From the NCBI GenBank assembly GCA_965215545.1, contig OZ244066.1, positions 1,302,001 to 1,366,000 of the forward strand: a stretch of DNA of 64,000 bases. The letters are read 5' to 3'. The position numbers and the translations under genes were made by a program. Below the pieces are notes generated by a model. The model was not told the DNA's origin. It was given only the letters and a program-made list of their open reading frames with translations, and made no database searches. This DNA comes from MPNP01 sp965215545 (GTDB taxonomy: Bacteria > Pseudomonadota > Alphaproteobacteria > Rhodobacterales > Rhodobacteraceae). This document shows, piece by piece, positions 54,385-62,384 of this stretch. Numbering within the stretch: the first letter of the stretch is position 1; the number at the start of each line of letters is the position of its first letter.

Positions 54385-55863
54385 CTATTTTCCGTAGGGC
54401 ATGAGTCCCGTGGTGGGCCCATCGGAATAATTGACATAGACGGTCTTTTTGCGCAGGTATGTCTCGAGGCCATGGATCCCATCATCACCGCCAAGTCCGC
54501 TGTTGCGATACCCCACATGGAATCCCTGCAGGCTTTCGGGCCCAATCCGATTGATGAAGAGTTCACCAAATTCAATCGCGTTCACTGCCTGCATGACGCG
54601 TTTGAGGTCATTGGTAAAAAGATAGGCAGAGAGGCCGTATCTTGAATTGTTGGCCTCGCCGACGACCTCTTCGAAACTGTCGAAGGGAGCGATCGGAATC
54701 ACGGGCCCAAATGTCTCGTCCTGCATGATCGGCATCGTGCCGGTCACGCCGCCAATGACTGTCGGGTTGTAGTAGTATCCTCCGTCCATGCCCGCCGTCC
54801 GGCCGCCGCCATAGAGGATCTCCGCGCCGGCAGCGACGGCAGCATCGACACGCTTTTCGACCTTTTCCAGTTCAGCAAGATTGACTTTCGGGCCAAGATC
54901 CGTCGTTTCCGCCATGGGATCACCAATGCGCAGGGCTTTGGTGGCGGCAATGAACCGTGTGACAAATTCCTCGTAGACCGGCCTCTCGACATAGGTCCGC
55001 TCGTTGCAGATGCAGACCTGGCCACAGTTCATGTAGCGTGATGTGGCCGCCGAGCCAACAGCGAGATCAAGATCGGCATCGGCCATGACGATGAAGGGGG
55101 CCTTGCCGCCGAGTTCAAGCGAGACAGGTGTCAGATTATTCGATGCGTTACGCATGATCCGCTTGCCCGTCGGAACACTGCCGGTCATGGTAATCAGGTC
55201 AACCTGCTCGGATGTGCACAGCACTTCGCCGGCCACGGAACCGATCCCGGAGATGATATTGATCACACCCGGGGGAACCCCGGCCTGTTCAAAGATCCGT
55301 GCCATGGCCAGTGCGGAAAGAGGTGTGTCCTCATGGGATTTGAGCACGATGGCGTTCCCGGTGATCATGGAAGGAGCGACCTTCCGCGCGACAAGGGCCA
55401 GCGGGTAGTTCCAGGGGATGATCGCGGCAACGACCCCGACGGGGACACGCTGGATCCAGATCTGTTCCCCGGCATGGTCGGATGGCAGGATCTCGCCCTC
55501 GATCCGGCGGGCATATTCTGCAAAGAATCGGAAAAATTCCGCTGTTCCCGCTGTTTCGCCGCGGGCTTCGGCGATGGGCTTTCCCTGTTCGCTGACAATC
55601 AGGCGGGCCAGCTCTTCATGCTTCGCATCGATGATCCCAGCAATCCGCTGCATGTACGAGGCTCGCTCGAGGGGTGCAAGCCGGGCCCAGGCGGGTTGCG
55701 CCCTGCGGGCGGCTGCAATCGCCTCCTCGGTCAGGCTGGCATCGGCGAGCGTGACCTCGGCAAATTCCTGCCCTGTTGCCGGATTGATGACGCTGTGATG
55801 CTGTGAACCCGCAACGAATGTTCCATTGACGTAATTGTCCTTCTCGGGAGTGGCTGTCTGCAT
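54385..55863 (-). CDS. aldA: Aldehyde dehydrogenase (AldA-like)
   Basis: 492 residues, NAD-dependent oxidation of an aldehyde, by resemblance lactaldehyde/glycolaldehyde. IIPWNYPLALVARKVAPSMI near 155, VSLELGGKAPFIVMADADLD near 255 with the general base Glu, and MNCGQVCICNERTYV near 285 with the catalytic Cys. The ATG at 55863 follows GAGGAG. It comes 16 bases after pdxA2, in the same operon as the sugar-acid kinase, which fits oxidation of a C2-C3 aldehyde. Confidence 0.88.
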   Translation of the reverse strand: MQTATPEKDNYVNGTFVAGSQHHSVINPATGQEFAEVTLADASLTEEAIAAARRAQPAWARLAPLERASYMQRIAGIIDAKHEELARLIVSEQGKPIAEARGETAGTAEFFRFFAEYARRIEGEILPSDHAGEQIWIQRVPVGVVAAIIPWNYPLALVARKVAPSMITGNAIVLKSHEDTPLSALAMARIFEQAGVPPGVINIISGIGSVAGEVLCTSEQVDLITMTGSVPTGKRIMRNASNNLTPVSLELGGKAPFIVMADADLDLAVGSAATSRYMNCGQVCICNERTYVERPVYEEFVTRFIAATKALRIGDPMAETTDLGPKVNLAELEKVEKRVDAAVAAGAEILYGGGRTAGMDGGYYYNPTVIGGVTGTMPIMQDETFGPVIPIAPFDSFEEVVGEANNSRYGLSAYLFTNDLKRVMQAVNAIEFGELFINRIGPESLQGFHVGYRNSGLGGDDGIHGLETYLRKKTVYVNYSDGPTTGLMPYGK

Positions 55864-55879
55864 GATCTGCTCCTCAAAC

Positions 55880-56941
55880 TTATTCTGCTGTCTCTGGCCG
55901 GAGACAGGATCGGTCGCCGGCCTGATCACGTGATCCGGCCAGCAGGTTGGCATAATCGATGGCTTCAGCAAGACTGTCTGCGTTGGCAATGCCGCGACCG
56001 GCAATGTCAAACGCCGTCCCATGGTCAACCGAGGTCCGAATGATCGGCAGACCGAGGGTTACATTGACACCGTTCATGGAGTCCCATGCACCGGTCTCGG
56101 GATTGGTGCTGAAACCAAGCAATTTGACCGGGACATGACCCTGATCGTGGTACATCGCCACAACGGCATCGAACCTGCGACCCTTGAGTTTCACAAAGAC
56201 CGTATCGCCGGGTATCGGACCCTGCACATGGTAGCCACGACGACACCAGCGGTCCACAACCGGTTTCGTGACGTCAATATCCTCGCGGCCAAAAATACCC
56301 CCTTCGCCGCCATGCGGATTCAATGCTGCCACTGCCACCCGGGGCCGATCAATACCAATCTGGTCGAGAGCCTGGAAGGTCAATGTCAGAACGCGATCAA
56401 GCCGTTCCGGTGTCAGCAATCCTGCCACATCGGCCAGAGGCACATGGGTGGTCAGATGTGTGACGCGGAAGGTTCCATGTGCAAGCATCATGACCGTTCC
56501 CTTGCAACCCGTCAGCTCGGCCAACATATCGGTATGGCCTGCATAGGCATGGCCTGCGAGGTTCAGCGCCTCCTTGTTCAACGGAGCCGTGACAAGACCA
56601 TCGACGCGTCCGTCAAGGGCCAGCTTGACCGCCTCCTCAACCGCACGAAACGCAAAGGTTCCACCCACGACACTGACCTTGCCGGGTTCCGGTGTCGGCA
56701 GCTGCTCCTCGACAGGAAGAATCGCCAGTTCAAGGCCTCTGCACTCATCGACGGCCTGCAACACGCGGGGCGTCCCGGCATCAAGACCGGCGGCGGCCTG
56801 CTCGAGTGCCTTGCGGCAGCCAATGGCAAACACGCGCATGGCTGTTCCGTTGCTGCGGTTTCGAAGCATCTCCATGGCCTTGACGATAATTTCCGGCCCG
56901 ATCCCGGCGGGATCTCCCATGCTGATGCAGAAGGTTTTCAA
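55880..56941 (-). CDS. PdxA2-type 4-phospho-threonate/erythronate dehydrogenase
   Basis: 353 residues of the PdxA family. FCISMGDPAGIGPEIIVKAM at the N-terminus, NLAGHAYAGHTDMLAELTG near 130 and VAMYHDQGHVPVKLLGF near 265 give the metal and substrate residues. Because it sits with a DUF1537 kinase it is more likely the PdxA2 branch, which oxidises and decarboxylates 4-phospho-D-threonate or -erythronate to DHAP, than the B6 enzyme. The TTG at 56941 is the start. Confidence 0.85.
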   Translation of the reverse strand: MKTFCISMGDPAGIGPEIIVKAMEMLRNRSNGTAMRVFAIGCRKALEQAAAGLDAGTPRVLQAVDECRGLELAILPVEEQLPTPEPGKVSVVGGTFAFRAVEEAVKLALDGRVDGLVTAPLNKEALNLAGHAYAGHTDMLAELTGCKGTVMMLAHGTFRVTHLTTHVPLADVAGLLTPERLDRVLTLTFQALDQIGIDRPRVAVAALNPHGGEGGIFGREDIDVTKPVVDRWCRRGYHVQGPIPGDTVFVKLKGRRFDAVVAMYHDQGHVPVKLLGFSTNPETGAWDSMNGVNVTLGLPIIRTSVDHGTAFDIAGRGIANADSLAEAIDYANLLAGSRDQAGDRSCLRPETAE

Positions 56942-57050
56942 TCGATTCTCCCCACAACGGGTGGCCTGTTCCAGACCATCTCACCGCCCTGCAAACCCTG
57001 CGATTCGAAAGGGCTGGCCATACCCTATCAGAGACAATCAGGATGTTTCA

Positions 57051-58124
57051 CTATATTCCGGCTGCCGCATCTGCAATGTCGAGGAGAAGTTGGTCTTCTC
57101 CGAAGCCGCCCGACTTGGCGATGAGGACACTGCCCTTCCACCGCCCGTTCGCGAAGCAGCCGACGGAGACGCCGGGCGCGAAGAGACCTGTCAGGCATAT
57201 GGAGCGGGCATCAAGATGACGGCACAGTGTTTCGAGAGTTGCACCGCCGGTCACGAAAACCGTTCCCGGTGGCGGCTCGGTGGTGATCCGAGCAAGCATG
57301 GTGTCCACACATCTGCGTGCGACAGAAGAATCTGCTCCATTCGGAATGGATGCTGTCACGACGAGCGGTCGAATCCCCGGCAACCGTGACCATGACGGGC
57401 TGACGAAGTGATGACCCGGCCGCGCTGCATTGAATGCCATGAGCTGGGCTGTCGATGTGGCATGGGCTGTTCCGACAACCATGATCAGTGGGCCTGGCAC
57501 CTGATTGACCCGAAGTGGCGACAGGCCCTCTGACCGCGCGAGTGCAGCAGCGAGGCCCGACGAACCGCAAAGGAGCGTCGGCCGGCCCGTCGCCTTCACG
57601 GCCGCCACGATCGCATCGAGATCATTCTCGGTCCTGGCATCGTACCATGTGAGCGGGCCGGTGGGACTCTCACCCGGCTGGCGCCGGGCAAGACTTGCTC
57701 CGCGGACTTCAAGTTCCGAGACAAGATTGATCGGTTCCGTCTGGATGGTGTCCGCATCCATGACAGTCTGGGCCAGACCATTCATTGCGATACGGCCGTG
57801 GGATGGGGCAGCCGGCGTGACGACAATGCGGGGATGGTGATCAGTGACAGTGCGCAGGACTTCGGCGACATGCCCACGAAGTCGGCTGTCGATCTTCACG
57901 AAGGGATGCCTGGCCTCCAGAAGCCAGGGGAGCGCACGGTTGAAGTGCTGCCTGGCTTGCCCTGTCCCCAGATCACGCGTTCCCAGGTTGCAGGCCACGC
58001 TGTCGTCAGCCGGGAAGGTTGTGGAGACGGAAAGATCACGTCCGCTTCCTTGATCGGCAAAGGCCACAGCACTGTCCAATGCACCGGAAAGATCATCGGC
58101 GAGAAGGCGGAATCGGGGGCGCAT
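57051..58124 (-). CDS. Four-carbon acid sugar kinase (DUF1537)
   Basis: 357 residues. The N-terminus FRLLADDLSGALDSAVAFAD and KIDSRLRGHVAEVL near 92 are the DUF1537 substrate-binding marks; FVTGGATLETLCRHLDARSI near 290 and SVLIAKSGGFGEDQLL near 335 form the ATP site. It phosphorylates C4 of a four-carbon sugar acid (threonate/erythronate) for PdxA2. The start is an ATG at 58124; a TTG at 58127 adjoins. First intact gene of the operon, 110 bp before pdxA2. Confidence 0.87.
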   Translation of the reverse strand: MRPRFRLLADDLSGALDSAVAFADQGSGRDLSVSTTFPADDSVACNLGTRDLGTGQARQHFNRALPWLLEARHPFVKIDSRLRGHVAEVLRTVTDHHPRIVVTPAAPSHGRIAMNGLAQTVMDADTIQTEPINLVSELEVRGASLARRQPGESPTGPLTWYDARTENDLDAIVAAVKATGRPTLLCGSSGLAAALARSEGLSPLRVNQVPGPLIMVVGTAHATSTAQLMAFNAARPGHHFVSPSWSRLPGIRPLVVTASIPNGADSSVARRCVDTMLARITTEPPPGTVFVTGGATLETLCRHLDARSICLTGLFAPGVSVGCFANGRWKGSVLIAKSGGFGEDQLLLDIADAAAGI

Positions 58125-58168
58125 CAACTGGCAGTCCGGGTTCTTGCGATCAAGACATCCGTACCATA

Positions 58169-58369
58169 TTATGTTCCAACGCCCCTTGCCAGATCTGGAT
58201 CAGTGCTGTCGTCGGTGATGACCACACCGATATCACGCAGGGAGCAGATTTCACAAAAACCCGGCAGATTGGACTTCGTTGAGTCAGCGAGGACGACATG
58301 TCTCCGGGCCGCAGACGGTCCGGCCATTTTCATGGAGGCAATCCCGGACCGGATCCGGCCGATGAGCAC
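58169..58369 (-). pseudogene. Remnant of a DeoR-family regulator
   Basis: About 50 residues (RHVVLADSTKSNLPGFCEIC, then DIGVVITDD) match the C-terminal end of DeoR/GlpR sugar-phosphate-sensing domains. The helix-turn-helix N-terminus and most of the sensor are absent upstream. It lies just before the kinase, the normal place of such a regulator, so the operon may have lost local control. Confidence 0.55.
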
Positions 58370-58834
58370 CCTGCGATTGTCTTCAATGCCGCCCGCCAGA
58401 CCCTCACGCGCGGTTTGCAGCCGGACCCTACGGACTGGCCGCTGCCGAAGATCTTGAAGGGCCGGGAGTCAGATCCCCGGTCGACACGCCTGTTCGGGCG
58501 GCCCTGGCGTGCAACGTTGGCGGTCTCCCGGCCACTGGCCGCCTGATCCAGCTGGTTACGCGGGCACGTGCCGCTCGGGGTTTGCAATCCGATCGTATGG
58601 TTTCAAGACACTCTCCCCCAGCACCGCACCACCAACAGGGCCGATGCGGAGAACATCATGGTCGTTGAGGTCCTGCTTACCCGCGCTGTCATGCGGAGAC
58701 ACTCCGCGCACACGGCTCACTGACACGTGGGAGTTGGCAGTTGCCCAAGCGCGAAAGCTTGCGCTCGGGGAACTGCTTGCATTGTATTGGTTAATAATTA
58801 TTTTGAATACATTTGCAGTACAGGGGTCATCATC
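58370..58834. other. Gene-poor stretch before parD
   Basis: No gene seen. Its last part is AT-rich and holds the parD promoter/operator. Confidence 0.45.
58783..58811 (+). promoter_or_regulatory. Probable parDE promoter/operator
   Basis: AT-rich region (TTAATAATTATTTTGAATAC) 24-52 bp before the parD start, with short inverted arms TGTATT (58783-58788) and AATACA (58806-58811). It contrasts with the surrounding GC-rich DNA and is the likely autoregulation site. Confidence 0.45.
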
Positions 58835-59089
58835 ATGGCGCGTACGACGACCATGACCGTCCGCATCGGCGTTGCGTTGAGGGATTTCGTTGCGGCGAAC
58901 ACGGGTGAAGACGGAACCTACGAGAACGTCAGTGAATACATCCGAGATCTGATCCGTCGGGACAGGGAACGGGTGGATAACGAAATCTTCAACCGCCTGA
59001 AAATGGAACTGGTCCATGCCTATTCTGCACCAGAGGAGAGTTACGAGCTGCTGACAGCAGCCGATATAATCGAACGGAACAGGCTCTGA
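58835..59089 (+). CDS. parD: ParD-like antitoxin
   Basis: 84 residues. TTTMTVRIGVALRDFVAANTG at the N-terminus and NVSEYIRDLIRRDRERVDNE form a ribbon-helix-helix DNA-binding domain of the ParD/CC2985 type; the C-terminal helical tail would wrap the toxin. Starts four bases upstream of the toxin gene's TTG, as in standard parDE operons. Confidence 0.88.
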   Translation: MARTTTMTVRIGVALRDFVAANTGEDGTYENVSEYIRDLIRRDRERVDNEIFNRLKMELVHAYSAPEESYELLTAADIIERNRL

Positions 59090-59093
59090 TCGT

Positions 59094-59420
59094 TTGCCCT
59101 CCATCCGTATCCAAAAGGCGGCCTCCCACCGTCTCGACGAGATATATGCCTACGCCCGCGACAGATGGGGAGATGAGCAGGCCGCGCAGTACATCAAGGG
59201 ACTGTTTGCCACCTTCGATGGGATCGCGGTACACAAGGTCCTGTCGAAACCTGTTCCCGCCGAATTTGGCGTTGCAGGCTTCTTCTTTCGATACGAGAGG
59301 CATTTTGTCTACTGGCGGTATCTCTCCAATGGCGACATCGGCATTGTGACGGTCCTGCATGAGCGTATGCACCAGATCAACCGGTTTCGGGATGATCTCG
59401 AGGCCCCTGCACCACTCTGA
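59094..59420 (+). CDS. parE: ParE-like toxin
   Basis: 108 residues, RelE/ParE superfamily. IRIQKAASHRLDEIYAYARDRWGDE at the start and the core GVAGFFFRYERHFVYWRYLS, then IGIVTVLHERMHQINRF, are typical ParE strands and helices. Probably poisons DNA gyrase. TTG start; four bases after parD. Confidence 0.87.
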   Translation: MPSIRIQKAASHRLDEIYAYARDRWGDEQAAQYIKGLFATFDGIAVHKVLSKPVPAEFGVAGFFFRYERHFVYWRYLSNGDIGIVTVLHERMHQINRFRDDLEAPAPL

Positions 59421-59787
59421 ACCGCAACCCGATCCCCGGCTCAAGCCGGAGATGTGGGCGGCGGATAGGCCGCCCGATGCCAGGATGTGAGCCGTCACGG
59501 GGATCGTGAAAGACCGGATCCCGAACCGGGATCGGAACACATGCGAAAGAGCTGTGTGCGTTGTCGCCTTGTGCAAACATACGTTTGGCGATTTCCAGAC
59601 CGATCCATGGCGTGATCATCACGATCCCTGCAGATGGGATGAACAGGATTGGAGCGAATCCTCATGCCCGGCATCTCAAGTGCGTCGTTCTCGTGCTGGC
59701 GGTGTTTGTGACAATTGATCGCGGAAAGATCAGTGTCATCAAGTCGACAGGAGACATCCAGAGGGGCGCGTCGCGCGTCGGGCCCTC
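59421..59787. other. Gene-poor stretch after parE
   Basis: No gene or known RNA recognised; two small GC-rich inverted repeats only. Confidence 0.4.
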
Positions 59788-60234
59788 TCAATGGCATGCC
59801 TTGCCATGGCGCATCAGGCGCCAGTAGTTGTAGGGCAGAGGGGTCAGGAAGCCGACGAGCAGCATGATGGGAATGACGGTGGGTGTCAGTCGGGCCTCAC
59901 CTGTCAGGAGAACATCCGTGCCATTCATGGCAATTTCCATGGCGAGCATGGAGACCAGCGACATGCCTATGGCCGTCTGGAAGGCGTGTTTGAGGGGCAT
60001 TTGCCGGGCAAGGATCAGGGTCTCAAGCAGGATTGAGGTCAGGATGCCATTGATGATGGCCAGTGTCATGATGGCCAGGGTGCTCCACGGGATGCCGGTG
60101 AGCTGAAAAAACAGGATGGTGCCAAAGTCACCGATTGAGCACCCGAGCAGACACCACAGGGTGTTGATGGATGCCGCTTTCCAGACGGGCAGAGATCGCC
60201 AGGTGACAGGGGGCCTGTCTGAGATGATGGTCAT
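59788..60234 (-). CDS. DUF4396 membrane protein
   Basis: 148 residues with about four membrane helices. WRSLPVWKAASINTLWCLLG at the start, CSIGDFGTILFFQ near 32 and LKHAFQTAIGMSLVSMLAME near 80 match DUF4396, a family of unknown function often found with copper or multicopper proteins. Starts at the ATG at 60234. Confidence 0.8.
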   Translation of the reverse strand: MTIISDRPPVTWRSLPVWKAASINTLWCLLGCSIGDFGTILFFQLTGIPWSTLAIMTLAIINGILTSILLETLILARQMPLKHAFQTAIGMSLVSMLAMEIAMNGTDVLLTGEARLTPTVIPIMLLVGFLTPLPYNYWRLMRHGKACH

Positions 60235-60473
60235 GGTACGGATTCCAACTGTGTGGCCGGAATAGGCCCGAACATTATGGAGATCCGGCCGGAAGACAAT
60301 CCACTTGCTGGAGATGGGTCCATGGCCAGCCCCCAGGCTGTCTGGTAGAGCGGGTCAAGGTCGTAACGATGAGGCAAGCCGCCAATTGTCCGATACAGGG
60401 TGCGCACCAAGTGATGCAGCACCATGATGCACAGCGGGTCACGCAAGTCCATCATTCGCCTGTCGTTCTGCAT
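60231..60473 (-). CDS. Possible small protein ahead of the DUF4396 gene
   Basis: 80 residues; its stop overlaps the DUF4396 start (ATGA). IMVLHHLVRTLYRTIGGLPH is the only protein-like stretch and no family is seen. The overlap alone makes it worth listing. Between 60474 and 60642 nothing else was seen. Confidence 0.25.
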   Translation of the reverse strand: MQNDRRMMDLRDPLCIMVLHHLVRTLYRTIGGLPHRYDLDPLYQTAWGLAMDPSPASGLSSGRISIMFGPIPATQLESVP

Positions 60474-60642
60474 GTTTGCTGAGGATATCGGCTTTCACGG
60501 GCCATGGTTCCGTATCCAGTCTCTTCGACGGCTCTGGGGCCGCGAATGATGGGAGGGTTGGCACTCCCGGACCAGACGCTGTCATTGGGTGTGGCGTGCA
60601 GTGATCACCCGGATTGACGTTCAACAGACAGAAGCAGATTGC

Positions 60643-61926
60643 TCACTGCGCCGAACTTGGGCCCGAATCCCCGCTGATTGGGTCCAATTCGCCGCGGCGG
60701 AGATTCTTGTGCCATGCGCGCACGAGGGCCCGTTCGGCGGGAAGCATGCCGGTCAGGTTGGCGGGCGGCATGGCCACGGACATGCCGGACTGCAGATAGA
60801 CCTCGCGGGCGAGTTGCAGGAGCTGGTCCTCGGTCTCAAGAATGATGTTCTTGGGCGGCCATTGCAGATTGCCCCAACTCGGCGTGGTGCTGTGGCAGAC
60901 AACACAGCGCGTCTCGACAACCGAATGCAGCATGGCGAGCTCGGTTGGCGCGGCATGGAAGGCAGTGGCGTCGGCGAGGGTCTCATCGGTGACGGCATCG
61001 GCGCCCGGGGGGGCAAGGGCCGAGAGCCACATGATGACAATGAAAATGAGGGCGGTCAGGGCCCATGTCCAGTGGGGGGACCCCTTCCGGGCGTGCAGGG
61101 TGTTGAAATAGTGCCGGATGGTGACGCCCATGAGAAAGACAAGCGAGCAGATGATCCAGTTGTACTCGGTGGCGAAGGTCAGCGGATAGTGGTTGGAGAT
61201 CATCAGGAAGATGACCGGCAGGGTGAGATAGTTGTTGTGGGTCGACCTGAGTTTGCCGATACGGCCGAATTCGGGGTTGGGTGACCTGCCGGCCTTGAGA
61301 TCGGCAACGACGACCTTCTGGTTGGGGATGATGACGAGAAAGACATTGGCAGTCATGATCGTTGCGGTGAAAGCACCGATATGCAGCAGGGCGGCGCGAC
61401 CGGTGAAGATCTGGTCATACCCCCAGGACATGGCCACCAGCAGGACAAAGAGCAGGACCATCAACGCCGTCGGGTTGTTGCCAAGCCTGCTCTTGCACAG
61501 GGAATCGTAGACCAGCCACCCGATGGTCAGGGAGAGGGCGGACATCCCGATCGCCTGCCAGAGTTCCAGATCCAGCTTGGTGCGATCGATGAGATAGAAC
61601 TCGGCACCAGCCCAGTAGAGTATCATCATCAGGGCCAGACCCGACAGCCAGGTCGAGTAGCTCTCCCATTTGAACCAGGTCAGGTGATCGGGCATGGCCG
61701 GGGGAGCCACGAGATACTTCCGGATATGGTAGAAGCCGCCACCATGCACCTGCCACTCCTCACCATGGACACCCTCGGCGGGACCATGCGGTTTCCTGAG
61801 ACCGAGATCGAGGGCGATGAAGTAAAACGAGGATCCGATCCATGCCATGGCGGTGATGATGTGCAGCCAGCGGGCGGCGAGGGCGAGCCAGTCCCAGAGA
61901 ATTGCGGCATCCAGAGCACTCAGCAT
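60643..61926 (-). CDS. puuD: Membrane urate oxidase PuuD
   Basis: 427 residues; N-terminal DUF989 domain with about eight membrane helices (WLALAARWLHIITAMAWIGS, GLALMMILYWAGAEFYLI), then a C-terminal cytochrome c domain with CVVCH near residue 355 and a distal region with NLTGMLPAERALV. It oxidises urate to 5-hydroxyisourate and passes electrons to the respiratory chain. It follows uraH by 58 bp on the same strand. Confidence 0.93.
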   Translation of the reverse strand: MLSALDAAILWDWLALAARWLHIITAMAWIGSSFYFIALDLGLRKPHGPAEGVHGEEWQVHGGGFYHIRKYLVAPPAMPDHLTWFKWESYSTWLSGLALMMILYWAGAEFYLIDRTKLDLELWQAIGMSALSLTIGWLVYDSLCKSRLGNNPTALMVLLFVLLVAMSWGYDQIFTGRAALLHIGAFTATIMTANVFLVIIPNQKVVVADLKAGRSPNPEFGRIGKLRSTHNNYLTLPVIFLMISNHYPLTFATEYNWIICSLVFLMGVTIRHYFNTLHARKGSPHWTWALTALIFIVIMWLSALAPPGADAVTDETLADATAFHAAPTELAMLHSVVETRCVVCHSTTPSWGNLQWPPKNIILETEDQLLQLAREVYLQSGMSVAMPPANLTGMLPAERALVRAWHKNLRRGELDPISGDSGPSSAQ

Positions 61927-61984
61927 GTCAGGACGCTGCCATCACGAGCGTGTCACGAAGAGAGTGCAGCATGCGGGCCCACGG

Positions 61985-62341
61985 TCAACTGCCCCTGTAG
62001 GTCGAGTATCCATAGGGGGAGAGCAGCAGAGGCACATGATAATGATCATCAGCGGCCATGGTGAAGCGGATCGGGATGCAGCCCAGGAACGGGCCGGATG
62101 GGCGATCATGGTTGTGGTGCGCGTGATACTCTCCGGCATGGAAGACCAGCTCGTAGTCACCGGTGGCAAAGGCATCTTCGGGCAGGATGGGGCTGTCGGT
62201 CCGGCCATCGGAATTGGTCACCCTGGTATCGATCAGGGTTCTCGCGTTGTCCTGCAGACGATAGAGTTCGATCCGGACCCCGGCCGCGGGCCGGCCGTTG
62301 GCGGTGTCAAGGATGTGTGTGGTCAGATATCCCATGATCAA
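61985..62341 (-). CDS. uraH: 5-hydroxyisourate hydrolase
   Basis: 118 residues, transthyretin-like. MGYLTTHILDTANGRPAAGV carries the first catalytic His, RTDSPILPEDAF the middle, and the C-terminus ends HVPLLLSPYGYSTYRGS, the YRGS hallmark. Converts the PuuD product to OHCU. Directly upstream of puuD. Confidence 0.95.
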   Translation of the reverse strand: MIMGYLTTHILDTANGRPAAGVRIELYRLQDNARTLIDTRVTNSDGRTDSPILPEDAFATGDYELVFHAGEYHAHHNHDRPSGPFLGCIPIRFTMAADDHYHVPLLLSPYGYSTYRGS

Positions 62342-62384
62342 GCCTCACCTTGCTGCGTCGTTGACATTGCAGTCATCAGTCCCC

